Below are positions 1-7,906 of a stretch of 11,855 bases of DNA, piece by piece (within the stretch, counting starts at the first letter, position 1; every line of letters starts with the position of its first letter). Under the pieces are notes generated by a model. It made no database searches and was not told the DNA's origin. It saw only the letters and a program-made list of their open reading frames with translations. The DNA comes from an uncultured Bacilli bacterium. Its GTDB lineage: Bacteria; Bacillota_I; Bacilli_A; RF39; UBA660. The stretch spans positions 1-11,855 of the forward strand of contig CAJGDV010000030.1 of the NCBI GenBank assembly GCA_904502155.1, in the 5' to 3' direction. A program made the translations under genes and the position numbers.

Positions 1-201
1 AGTATCTAATTCTTTGTTCATAATTTGTTGAATACTACAGTTACTTTCTACTGCTTTTTCAATATTCATTAGTGTTGTTTTAAAGGCACCCTTCTTTGCT
101 TCAATTAATATTATTTTTACTGTGGGTATTGCAATAAGTGTAATAATGCCTAAAATCAGTATAACTGCTAATAATTCTACTAATGTAAATCCTTTTTTCA
201 T
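1..201 (-). CDS. Type IV prepilin-like protein, N-terminal part (runs off left edge)
   Basis: The 67 visible residues begin MKKGFTLVELLAVILILGII, a class III (type IV pilin-like) signal. A short basic leader ends in Gly4, cleavage by a prepilin peptidase would fall before Phe5, Glu9 is the conserved Glu5 of the mature protein, and a hydrophobic helix of about 20 residues follows. After cleavage such proteins assemble through this helix into pili, competence pseudopili or secretion pseudopili. The ATG follows a good ribosome binding site (AGGGTGAT) at about 5 bases. The C-terminal globular domain, which would tell pilin from pseudopilin, lies outside the window. One cysteine (residue 54) is visible. 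The gene lies downstream of the 258-residue membrane-protein gene but has its own extended -10 promoter. The class of protein is clear; its specific role is not. Confidence 0.88.
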   Translation of the reverse strand, partial: MKKGFTLVELLAVILILGIITLIAIPTVKIILIEAKKGAFKTTLMNIEKAVESNCSIQQIMNKELDT

Positions 202-220
202 TACTATCACCCTATTTTAA

Positions 221-229
221 ATTATAACA
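221..229 (-). promoter_or_regulatory. Extended -10 promoter of the prepilin-like gene
   Basis: On the minus strand the sequence reads TGTTATAAT, a perfect -10 hexamer (221-226) preceded by the TGn extension. The hexamer 17 bases upstream (TACATT) is a poor -35, as expected for an extended -10 promoter. It lies directly behind the U-tract of the preceding terminator. The predicted start near 214 leaves a leader of roughly a dozen bases holding the ribosome binding site. Confidence 0.6.
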
Positions 230-230
230 C

Positions 231-255
231 AAAAAAAAAAGCAAATGTATGCTTT
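231..255 (-). terminator. Intrinsic terminator overlapping the end of the 258-residue gene
   Basis: On the minus strand AAAGCA pairs with TGCTTT around a six-base loop (250-255 with 238-243), followed by an unbroken run of T (231-237). The stem is short, but the T-run is long. The TAA stop of the upstream gene (254-256) lies partly inside the hairpin. Confidence 0.65.
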
Positions 256-1030
256 ATTTTAATTTAGTACTATATTTATTTATAATTTCATTTTTATATT
301 TTAATAAATCACCTTTATTATTATCCATAACATATGTACCAATTTCAATTAATACTTGTCTTAAATTTAAATATAAATCATTTTCAAATTCTTCTTTATA
401 ATCAGGATATATTGCTGTTAACATTTTATCCATATCTAAAACAGCATTAATAAAATATAATTTAGTTTTATAATCCATTTCTTCAAAAGTAATATTTCTT
501 CCTTTATAAATATCTTTTTCTAATATAAATTTATAATTATCAAGCATTATTTTTGATGCTTTTTTTATTTTACTTTTTTCATAATTTCCTTGGAAATAAA
601 TTGTAGCAATTTTATCTAGATTTTCAAAATAAGATAAATTATCATTTTCAAGAGCTAAATCTAGATTGTATCTAACTTCATTCATATCTTCATTTATAAA
701 GTTTATTAATTCATCACTTGTTGGTTTTTGTGATTTATACTTTCCTGTTAAAAATGCATCTAATGTTCCAGCTAAAGCTTCACCATATGTATCTATTCCA
801 GATGTATTATTCCAAGATTCAGTATTACCAAGTATTTCATCTACTTTTTTTCCAATCCCTTCAATTTTTGGTGAATTTGTTGCACTTGGACCTTGCTTTT
901 TTTCAGTATTAAATTCAATAATTGATGTATTACTAGTATCTTTAATTAATGTAAAAGTTTGACCTACCCCTATACCTGCAAAGAAAATTATTGTTCCCCT
1001 TGCAATTGCTTTTATCATTCCTTTTTTCAT
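254..1030 (-). CDS. Unrecognised membrane-anchored protein, 258 residues
   Basis: I do not recognise this family. A basic N-terminus is followed by one hydrophobic segment (about residues 9-27) with no lipobox cysteine, so an uncleaved anchor or signal peptide is likely. Residues 30-65 are polar and probably a linker. The rest (about 90-258) is rich in Lys, Glu, Asp, Tyr and Leu and looks mostly helical, with no visible catalytic motif. The start is well supported by GGAGGTG (1035-1041) four bases before the ATG and by a strong promoter at 1053-1081. It forms its own transcription unit between the GH31 terminator and its own terminator, upstream of the prepilin-like gene. That proximity might hint at an envelope or pilus-related role, but this is only positional. 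Confidence 0.85.
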   Translation of the reverse strand: MKKGMIKAIARGTIIFFAGIGVGQTFTLIKDTSNTSIIEFNTEKKQGPSATNSPKIEGIGKKVDEILGNTESWNNTSGIDTYGEALAGTLDAFLTGKYKSQKPTSDELINFINEDMNEVRYNLDLALENDNLSYFENLDKIATIYFQGNYEKSKIKKASKIMLDNYKFILEKDIYKGRNITFEEMDYKTKLYFINAVLDMDKMLTAIYPDYKEEFENDLYLNLRQVLIEIGTYVMDNNKGDLLKYKNEIINKYSTKLK

Positions 1031-1052
1031 AAAACACCTCCAAATTGCGTTT

Positions 1053-1081
1053 ATGATACCAAAAGAATTTTATAATGTCAA
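1053..1081 (-). promoter_or_regulatory. Strong sigma-A-type promoter for the 258-residue gene
   Basis: On the minus strand there is a perfect -35 TTGACA (1076-1081), a 17-base spacer and -10 TATCAT (1053-1058). The -10 is preceded by TGG, so it is also an extended -10. It is the best promoter in the window. The start is predicted near 1046, giving a leader of about 15 bases. Confidence 0.8.
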
Positions 1082-1088
1082 AACAAGA

Positions 1089-1115
1089 AAAAAACGTATA
1101 CTTTTTGTATACGTT
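1089..1115 (-). terminator. Intrinsic terminator of the pyruvate kinase-GH31 operon
   Basis: A perfect 9-bp stem (1107-1115 with 1093-1101; AACGTATAC and its complement) has a five-base loop and is followed on the minus strand by a T-rich tail. The 5' arm of the hairpin includes two bases of the GH31 stop codon (1114-1116). Confidence 0.8.
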
Positions 1116-3525
1116 ATACTTCTTCAATATATTCTAAAAGATTTATGAATAATAAAACATATTTTCTTTCTAATCCAGCATTCTTAAGTTTTCTAATTTC
1201 AATACGTTTTTTAGCAATTGATAAATCACTAAATAGAACTTCGTCAATTTTAAATTTAAGTTCAGTACTAATTTGAAGGTCCCCTAAGATATTTTGGATA
1301 TCTTCATTAATAAGTCTTATAGCTTCAATTTCAATATCTTTTCCACGACAGTTAATAACTAATTCACCAATTGTTGGTACATCTTTTACTTGAATTATAA
1401 AATCAAGTTCATCAGTATAGCATTCATATGGAATACTAGCATTGTTAAATATTGCTGAAACTTCATCAGCATGTTTAGTATTTCTGAATCTAATTTCATA
1501 ATTTCTTTTATCTGGAACAATTCCAGCTTTACCTTCAATAGCTTTTACAATTACAGTATAATTATTTGGTAAATAGTTATAATTTATTTTAGTAAGTAAA
1601 TAGTATCCTTTACGATATAAGTCGCTTAATCCGTCATCTTCATAAAGATCATATTCATTACTTTGTCCTGGATAAATTTCAATTCCTAAATCTGCTGGTG
1701 GTGTTGTGTCATTAATAACTTCATTATTAGACATTGGAATAATAGCACCACTTCTTGCAAATACTGGATAATCTTCATCTCTAAAGAATGATACATAAGA
1801 TTTTCCACCATTAAATTTTTTACCAGTTGTAATGTCATACCATATTCCTTCAGGAATATAAAATTTATGAATAGAACGATTCATAGTTACATCTTTTGGT
1901 TTTAATATTGGTGATACAAATAATTCATCCCCAAAATAATATTCATTTTTGAAAATAGGATCATCATATAGTTCAGGAAATTTATAATATATTGGCTGTA
2001 CTATTGGAGAACCTTTCATATGATATTTATATGCTTCAGAATATAAGTATGGAATAAGTTTATGACGATATTGTAAATATCTTTGAACAATCATATAAGT
2101 CTTAATATTCCATCTCCATGGTTCTCTTTTATAGTAACGTCCTCTATCAGAACCGAATTTCATAATTGGTGAGAATACACCTAATTGAACAAAGCGAGCA
2201 TATAATTCATTATCTTCAATTCCTTTATGGAATCCACCAATATCATGACTCCACCAACTAACACCAAGATTAGTAGCATTAGCATTATGAATTGGTACAG
2301 CCCTTAAAGTATCCCAGTTTACTACTGTTCTTCCTGAATATAAAACCGGATATCTATGTGCTGCTATTCCAGAGTTATAACCTAAAATCATTGGTCTACG
2401 TTTATAATCACGCATCATATCATAAAATTGATAATGTTTTAATAAGAACATACTTCTAAAATCATCTTTATTATAGTAATCAACCCAATAAAAATCTACC
2501 CCGATTGTATCCAAAGGATGGATAAATAATTTTATATAAACATCAATAAATTTTGGGTCGTAAACATTAAATGGAATTTTGCCTGTTTCATCAGGTGCTA
2601 AATATGATGCAGCTTTTTCATAGAAGTCATCAATATTTAATATCCCTTCCCCAGGATTAACATTTAAACCTAATCTAATTCCTTTAGTATGTAAGAAATT
2701 AATTAAATCAATAGGATCTTTAAAAAGTGATTTATCAAAAGTAAATCCTGATTTTGAGAATTTTTTATTTTCTTCTTTTCTTTTATGCCAATCTTTATCT
2801 AATAATAAGATTGAAAGAGGAATATCATTATGCTCAAAAGCACCTACTAATTTACGAACATTTTCATCAGTATATTTTTCATTTTTACACCACCAATTAC
2901 CAAGTGCATATCTTGGAATTAATGCTGGTTTTCCCGTTAATTTAAAATAATCTTGTAAACACTTATCAAAGTCTTTTAAATATACAAAGACATATATATC
3001 TATATATTCTTCTTCTCTATCTACTAATTCACCTGTCTCTGTAAATATTTTTGATTTACTATCATCAATACTTGCAAAACCATCAATTGAATATAATCCT
3101 TTTTGAACTTTACCTTTATTTTTACCTACTGACAAATAATCTAAAGGTGCATTAAAGTTTCTTGCTTCTGGATGATTATAATGCCAAAATTTATCTGAAT
3201 TATTTACTGCTATTTTTAAATTAGCAGTTGGATTCATTGTTCCGGCATTAAAGCTTTTTTCTTTAGTATAAAATAATGTAAAATAAGGTGTTTTAATTTC
3301 AAGATATTGGTCATCCTCTTTACCAGCAAATTTTGGTTCATCAAAAACTCTATTCCATACAAGTTCTGAAGGTGCATCAATAAATTTACCAGATGGGTTA
3401 TATTCAAGTCTAACCAATCGTTCAGATAGTATTGTTATTCTATACTTTTCACCTTTGTAAATACATTTTTCTTTTGCTTTTCCTATTTCTTGATTTCTTT
3501 TAAATTGTTCACCTAAATTATACAT
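1114..3525 (-). CDS. GH31 family glycosidase-like protein with altered acid/base site
   Basis: This 803-residue protein is a glycoside hydrolase family 31 member (alpha-glucosidase/alpha-xylosidase clan, retaining mechanism). An N-terminal beta-sandwich (about 1-195) precedes a (beta/alpha)8 barrel (about 200-520) and C-terminal beta domains (about 520-720). A helical tail (about 735-803) completes it. The likely nucleophile is Asp349 in DFYWVDYY. The SWWSHDIGGF block (423-432) and YYKREPWRW (464-472) are family hallmarks. The acid/base Asp usually seen in the GDN/SGDT block before WDTL is Arg399 here (YSGRTVVNWDTL). It has no signal peptide, so it is probably cytoplasmic and acts on imported oligosaccharides or phospho-free sugars. 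AGAGGT five bases before the ATG supports the start, 12 bases after the pyruvate kinase stop, in one operon. Family assignment is firm; substrate, and even hydrolase activity, are open. Confidence 0.9.
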   Translation of the reverse strand: MYNLGEQFKRNQEIGKAKEKCIYKGEKYRITILSERLVRLEYNPSGKFIDAPSELVWNRVFDEPKFAGKEDDQYLEIKTPYFTLFYTKEKSFNAGTMNPTANLKIAVNNSDKFWHYNHPEARNFNAPLDYLSVGKNKGKVQKGLYSIDGFASIDDSKSKIFTETGELVDREEEYIDIYVFVYLKDFDKCLQDYFKLTGKPALIPRYALGNWWCKNEKYTDENVRKLVGAFEHNDIPLSILLLDKDWHKRKEENKKFSKSGFTFDKSLFKDPIDLINFLHTKGIRLGLNVNPGEGILNIDDFYEKAASYLAPDETGKIPFNVYDPKFIDVYIKLFIHPLDTIGVDFYWVDYYNKDDFRSMFLLKHYQFYDMMRDYKRRPMILGYNSGIAAHRYPVLYSGRTVVNWDTLRAVPIHNANATNLGVSWWSHDIGGFHKGIEDNELYARFVQLGVFSPIMKFGSDRGRYYKREPWRWNIKTYMIVQRYLQYRHKLIPYLYSEAYKYHMKGSPIVQPIYYKFPELYDDPIFKNEYYFGDELFVSPILKPKDVTMNRSIHKFYIPEGIWYDITTGKKFNGGKSYVSFFRDEDYPVFARSGAIIPMSNNEVINDTTPPADLGIEIYPGQSNEYDLYEDDGLSDLYRKGYYLLTKINYNYLPNNYTVIVKAIEGKAGIVPDKRNYEIRFRNTKHADEVSAIFNNASIPYECYTDELDFIIQVKDVPTIGELVINCRGKDIEIEAIRLINEDIQNILGDLQISTELKFKIDEVLFSDLSIAKKRIEIRKLKNAGLERKYVLLFINLLEYIEEV

Positions 3526-3537
3526 AACTCACCTCTT

Positions 3538-4953
3538 TTATAATTCTTCTATTTTCATAAAATTAGTATGTTTAACATCCTTAAATGGATAACCACCAGT
3601 AATAATATATTTATCATTTAAATTAAGATCAAGCACATCCTGACTCATTTTTTTAGCTGCTTCAATTACTTTATCAAAAGTATGAAGTTCATGAATTAAA
3701 ACTGGACAAACTGCAAAATAAAGTTGTAATGATTTAACAGTTTCTACATTAGGACTTGCTGCAATAATTGGACATATAGGTCTAAAACGGCTAATTTTAC
3801 GTGCTGTATAACCTGATATTGTAGGAGCATAAATTGCCTTACAATTTAAATGCATTGCTGATGAAGCAACATTATGAGCAATAACACCAGAAATATCTCT
3901 ATTTTCTGTTCTAAGTGCTTTATCCATAAAAGAATAATAGTCAACTTCTGTTTCTGCTTCATCTAATATTTTATTAATTGTAAATATTGTTTCAACCGGA
4001 TAAATCCCTTTTGCTGTTTTACCTGTAAGCATAATAGCATCTACTCCATCCAAAACAGCATTAGCAACATCACTAACTTCAGCCCTTGTTGGTTCATCAT
4101 CTTCTTCATCTTGTATTACCATGTCAACTGCTACAATGCTAAATTTACCATTTTGATGACATTTATTAATAATACTTTTTTGAATACCAGGAATTCTTTC
4201 TATAGGAAGTTCTATACCTAAATCAACTCTTGCAATTAAAATTCCGTCACTGTTATTAATGATATTATCAATATCGTTAACAGCTCTCTCATTTTCAATT
4301 TTAGCAATGATTCCCATATGATTATTACCTAATTCAATAAGTAAATCATTACCATCTAAAATGTCTTCACCACTACTAACATTTGATAAACAAACAAAAT
4401 CAATATTTAAATCATGTGCAAATAAAATATCATCTTTATCTTCATTTGAAATACAAGGAAGATTTAAATTTACTCCAACAGCTGTTAAAGATTGATTGTT
4501 TTTAATTACCCCACCATGTAAAACTAAACAAAGTAGATAATCTTTACCTTTATCAAGTACTTGTAATTCTACATTACTATCATGAATTTTTATAATTGTA
4601 TCATAATTTACTTCATCAAGAAAATCTTTGTAATCAACACAAAATTTTGTCGAATCACCTATAATATCATCCATATATATTCTTATTTTATCGTTTGCTT
4701 CATATGTTGCTTCTCCACCAGAAAATAAACCCACTTTAACTTGTGGTCCTTTAGTATCAAACATTAAAGCTACATTAGTTTTAAGTTCTTTATTAACTTT
4801 ATCAATCATTTCTTTTGCTTTAATACAAAATTCTCTTGTAGCATGTTTTAAATTAATTCTAAAAACATCTACACCTGCTTCTATCATTCTTTTTAATGTT
4901 TCTTTATTTAGACTCATAGGTCCTATTGTTGCAACTACTTTTGTCTTATTCAT
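3538..4953 (-). CDS. pyk: Divergent pyruvate kinase
   Basis: At 471 residues it has normal length and the full pyruvate kinase fold: barrel, inserted B domain and C-terminal effector domain (SGYTARKISRFRP, 380-392). Pyruvate kinase converts phosphoenolpyruvate and ADP to pyruvate and ATP, the last step of glycolysis. Retained residues include Arg32, Asn34, the DTKGP loop (66-70), the catalytic Lys218, and metal ligands Glu220 and Asp244. Several normally fixed positions differ: FSH reads LKH (Lys36), DTKGPE reads DTKGPQ, ARGDLG reads ARVDLG, the TATQM motif reads VAVDM (Val276, Asp277), and SGET reads TGKT (Lys312). It may be a shifted-activity, potassium-independent or regulatory paralogue. 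AGGTG seven bases before the ATG and an extended -10 promoter support the start. It leads the operon with the GH31 gene. Confidence 0.92.
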   Translation of the reverse strand: MNKTKVVATIGPMSLNKETLKRMIEAGVDVFRINLKHATREFCIKAKEMIDKVNKELKTNVALMFDTKGPQVKVGLFSGGEATYEANDKIRIYMDDIIGDSTKFCVDYKDFLDEVNYDTIIKIHDSNVELQVLDKGKDYLLCLVLHGGVIKNNQSLTAVGVNLNLPCISNEDKDDILFAHDLNIDFVCLSNVSSGEDILDGNDLLIELGNNHMGIIAKIENERAVNDIDNIINNSDGILIARVDLGIELPIERIPGIQKSIINKCHQNGKFSIVAVDMVIQDEEDDEPTRAEVSDVANAVLDGVDAIMLTGKTAKGIYPVETIFTINKILDEAETEVDYYSFMDKALRTENRDISGVIAHNVASSAMHLNCKAIYAPTISGYTARKISRFRPICPIIAASPNVETVKSLQLYFAVCPVLIHELHTFDKVIEAAKKMSQDVLDLNLNDKYIITGGYPFKDVKHTNFMKIEEL

Positions 4954-4972
4954 CTAGTATCACCTATTATTA

Positions 4973-4981
4973 ATTATACCA
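4973..4981 (-). promoter_or_regulatory. Extended -10 promoter of the pyruvate kinase operon
   Basis: On the minus strand the sequence reads TGGTATAAT, a perfect -10 with TGn extension. The 17-base-spaced -35 position (TTTAAT) is weak. Initiation near 4966 would leave almost no leader before the ribosome binding site at 4961-4965, so there is no room for an attenuator or riboswitch. Confidence 0.65.
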
Positions 4982-5013
4982 TAACAACCTTTTATATTAA
5001 ACCTTTTATTTAA

Positions 5014-5047
5014 TAAAAAAAGAGATTCCTATTTATGAATCTCTTTT
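5014..5047 (-). terminator. Intrinsic terminator of the YihY operon, 5' arm inside the coding sequence
   Basis: A perfect 11-bp stem (5037-5047 with 5018-5028; AAAAGAGATTC and its complement) has an eight-base loop, and the 3' arm runs into a T-tract. The 5' arm encodes residues near the end of the YihY-family protein, and its TAG stop (5029-5031) sits in the loop. Confidence 0.88.
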
Positions 5048-5841
5048 AAATAATCATCACTATTAATTGCCATACCAACAACAAGTGTATATGAAAGAAA
5101 GTAAATCCACATCATTAAAACTACGATGTTTGCTAAACTTCCATAGAATATATTGTAATCTGCAAAATTGGCAACATATATTGAATATGCACTAGTAATT
5201 ATAATCCAAGATAAAGTCGTAAATAACGCTCCTTTATTCATATTTTTACTAGGAATTGGAGAATCCGGTGCTATAGTAAAAATCATTTTTACCATAACAT
5301 ATGCTAATAATAAACCTAAAGTCCATTTAATAAATAGGAATAATTCATAAATAGCATACGGAACTTTATTTTTGAATATTAATTCTAATACAAATGATGC
5401 AATATCATTTCCAAAGGCAATTACAACAAGCATGAATAAGAATAAAAATAATAATATTATAAGCATAATAATAGCTTTAATTCTTCTTCTCATAAAACCA
5501 CTATCATCTAATTTAAATAGCATATTAGACGCTATAATAATAGAATTAGTAGCATTTGAAGCTAGAAAGAATCCTACTATCATAGAAACACCAGTTAATA
5601 AACCTGGGTTTTCTAATGCTGGTAGTAAGATATCAATTACCTGATTAGGTAATGAATCTTTCATAACATCTAAAACAAATTTCATATCTACTTGAAATTG
5701 CGATGCAATAAATCCTAATAATGTAACTAATGGTATTAAAGATAATACAATGAAGAATGCGATTTGACCAGGCAAAACTCGCATTTCATTCTTCATTATA
5801 ATTTTATATAATCTTTTTAAATATTTTTTTATATATTTCAT
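5029..5841 (-). CDS. YihY/BrkB-family inner membrane protein
   Basis: This 270-residue polytopic membrane protein belongs to the YihY/virulence factor BrkB family, once misnamed ribonuclease BN. About six membrane segments are visible (27-46, 82-104, 121-144, 162-187, 205-224, 234-258). Family signatures are AFFIVLSLIPLVT near the first segment and FYGSLANIVVLMMWIYF before the last. The molecular function of the family is unsettled; membrane transport or envelope roles have been proposed. The ATG overlaps the stop of the GGDEF-like gene by one base (TAATG) with only a weak purine-rich ribosome binding site, so its translation is probably coupled to that gene. It is the last gene of its operon. 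Confidence 0.92.
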   Translation of the reverse strand: MKYIKKYLKRLYKIIMKNEMRVLPGQIAFFIVLSLIPLVTLLGFIASQFQVDMKFVLDVMKDSLPNQVIDILLPALENPGLLTGVSMIVGFFLASNATNSIIIASNMLFKLDDSGFMRRRIKAIIMLIILLFLFLFMLVVIAFGNDIASFVLELIFKNKVPYAIYELFLFIKWTLGLLLAYVMVKMIFTIAPDSPIPSKNMNKGALFTTLSWIIITSAYSIYVANFADYNIFYGSLANIVVLMMWIYFLSYTLVVGMAINSDDYLKEIHK

Positions 5842-7892
5842 TAGTTGTTTAATTCTTCTTTGTTATTTCTCATATCTAATGTAGCTTCATTAACAGCATC
5901 ATCAATTGTTTTGATTCCATCAGTAATCATACTATAACCTGCTGCAGCTCCAAATCCATGAGCTAATTCTTTAAATTCTTTATTTAATTTTTTGATATAT
6001 GCAACAACTTGTTTTTCATTATATCCAACCATATAAATTAAGAACTCATTACCATTAGTACGAATAATATCACTATTTGGAACTTGATTTGTTATTAAGA
6101 TATTAGCAGCTTGTTTAATAACATTATCACCTTCTTGGTGTCCATAGTTATCGTTAATATATGCTATATTATTTAAATCAACAATTACAATTGATTGTGG
6201 ATAAACTTCAGAATCATCCCAAACATCAATTCTCTCATTTAAATAATTTCTATTTTTTAAAGAAGTAAGCATATCTATATATTTAAGTTTATCTTCTTTT
6301 TTAATATTTAATTTTCTTTTCTTAGGTTTATTTGGTTTTAATTTATTACCTAAGAAGAAAACTACTAATACAGCAAGTAATGCTCCAATTGCAATACCAA
6401 TTAATTTTACAACATCATTATTTGATGAATTTGTAATTGCTTTATTATATCCTTCATTAATATAAATTTCTTCATTTATAAATTGTAAATAATAATTAAA
6501 GAATTGTTCAAAAACCTGATTATTTTTAATATCTCTTATTAAATATGAATATTGATTATTTAAATTAAATATATGATCTATTTTAAAATTTTTGAATCCA
6601 GAATTTTTATAAAATTCATAAGTATCTTTATCAACTACAACAACACTAGATTCATTAAGAGAATTAATTAAAGAACCAATATTTTTATATGATTTAACAT
6701 TAATTTTATGTGATTTTAATTCTTCTTCAATTTTTGTTTTTGCAACAGCTGAAACAGTATATTTATCAAGAGACATTTCTGAATTAACAATTATATTATT
6801 GTCAATACTTGATAAAACAACAATTTCTTCATCAAATGTTGATACAGTATTAAATGTATCCATATCATATTTTTGATTTTCATAAGCATTAAAGAAGAAA
6901 TCAATTTTATTTTCTTTAAATGCTTTTAATAATTTAGATGTATTTGAATAACTTTTATAAGAAATTTCAACATTTGATAATTCTGAAAATCTTTTAATTA
7001 TTGAACTATTTATACCAACTAATTTACTATTAATTTCCATATCAAATGGTGCATTATTAACAAATCCATAAGTATATCTTTTACTTCTAAATTTTACTTT
7101 ATCTTTTTCATCTACTTCATTAATTTTGAAATACATATTTGTAAATTGTGATGAATATTCATCTTCAAAATTTTCAGTATTCCATTTTTCATAATATTTT
7201 TCAATTATATTATTTAAAGTTTTGTCTTCACCTAGTGAAATAACATAATTATCTTTCATTTCAGTAATATTATAGTTGATATATAATCCTTGTCTATTTT
7301 CAATATTACTTAAGAAAATTAATTTAGGCATAACAACATAATTTAATTCGTTTTCTTCACTTACTAAAGAATTAAGTAATGCATCAGCAGACTCAAGTGC
7401 TTGGAATTTTAATTCATTATTATTTAAATATTTACTAACATTATTTAGATCTTCTTCTAAAACCCCAATTTCATCATTATTTAATTCATTTAAATTATTG
7501 AATTTAACACTTTCTTTACCTATTAATACATAATTATCACTATATACTAAAATATCATCTTTTGAAGCCTTTTTTACTCTTTTAAATGCATAATCATCTT
7601 CTATTTTTTCATATGCAGGATATGAAATTTTATTAAATTCAAGACCAGTATTTTCTTCAATATCTTCTAAAAAATTGAAAAATAATCCTTCTCCCGAATA
7701 ATTTAATATAGCAATTTCATTTACTACTCCAATGTCAATAATTTTGTTTTTATTATTTTCAATCCAAGTTTTTTCACTTAAAGTAAGTGTTGAATTTGTA
7801 TCTTCTTTTTCAAAAACAAAATAATATGTTCCAAATAGAGCAGCAACTACAACTAAAATGATTGTTATAAATATTATACTTTTCTTTTTCAT
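5841..7892 (-). CDS. Membrane receptor with tandem SBP-like domains and a degenerate GGDEF domain
   Basis: This 683-residue protein has a membrane segment (about 5-26), a long extracellular region, a second membrane segment (about 494-516) and a cytoplasmic GGDEF-like domain (about 535-683). The extracellular part resembles two family 3 solute-binding domains (about 38-250 and 268-480). The second begins with the typical pattern RYTYGFVNNAPFD followed by KLVGINSSIIKRF. The GGDEF domain keeps DMLTSLKNRNYL, the metal-binding Asp572 region VDLNNIAYIND and YGHQEGD. The signature itself reads NGNEF (613-617), and no RxxD inhibitory site is seen. Diguanylate cyclase activity is therefore doubtful; it may sense nucleotides or signal by dimerisation. 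AGGTGG six bases before the ATG supports the start. It lies 14 bases after the 151-residue gene and overlaps the YihY gene by one base. Confidence 0.88.
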   Translation of the reverse strand: MKKKSIIFITIILVVVAALFGTYYFVFEKEDTNSTLTLSEKTWIENNKNKIIDIGVVNEIAILNYSGEGLFFNFLEDIEENTGLEFNKISYPAYEKIEDDYAFKRVKKASKDDILVYSDNYVLIGKESVKFNNLNELNNDEIGVLEEDLNNVSKYLNNNELKFQALESADALLNSLVSEENELNYVVMPKLIFLSNIENRQGLYINYNITEMKDNYVISLGEDKTLNNIIEKYYEKWNTENFEDEYSSQFTNMYFKINEVDEKDKVKFRSKRYTYGFVNNAPFDMEINSKLVGINSSIIKRFSELSNVEISYKSYSNTSKLLKAFKENKIDFFFNAYENQKYDMDTFNTVSTFDEEIVVLSSIDNNIIVNSEMSLDKYTVSAVAKTKIEEELKSHKINVKSYKNIGSLINSLNESSVVVVDKDTYEFYKNSGFKNFKIDHIFNLNNQYSYLIRDIKNNQVFEQFFNYYLQFINEEIYINEGYNKAITNSSNNDVVKLIGIAIGALLAVLVVFFLGNKLKPNKPKKRKLNIKKEDKLKYIDMLTSLKNRNYLNERIDVWDDSEVYPQSIVIVDLNNIAYINDNYGHQEGDNVIKQAANILITNQVPNSDIIRTNGNEFLIYMVGYNEKQVVAYIKKLNKEFKELAHGFGAAAGYSMITDGIKTIDDAVNEATLDMRNNKEELNN

Positions 7893-7906
7893 TTGTAACC
7901 ACCTAA

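Noticed and set aside
942..1127. Minus-strand 61-residue reading frame between the GH31 gene and the 258-residue gene
   Set aside because: It spans the terminator and the promoter and overlaps the real gene in another frame.
4954..5028. Riboswitch or leader RNA upstream of pyruvate kinase
   Set aside because: The promoter sits almost on the ribosome binding site, leaving no room for a structured leader.
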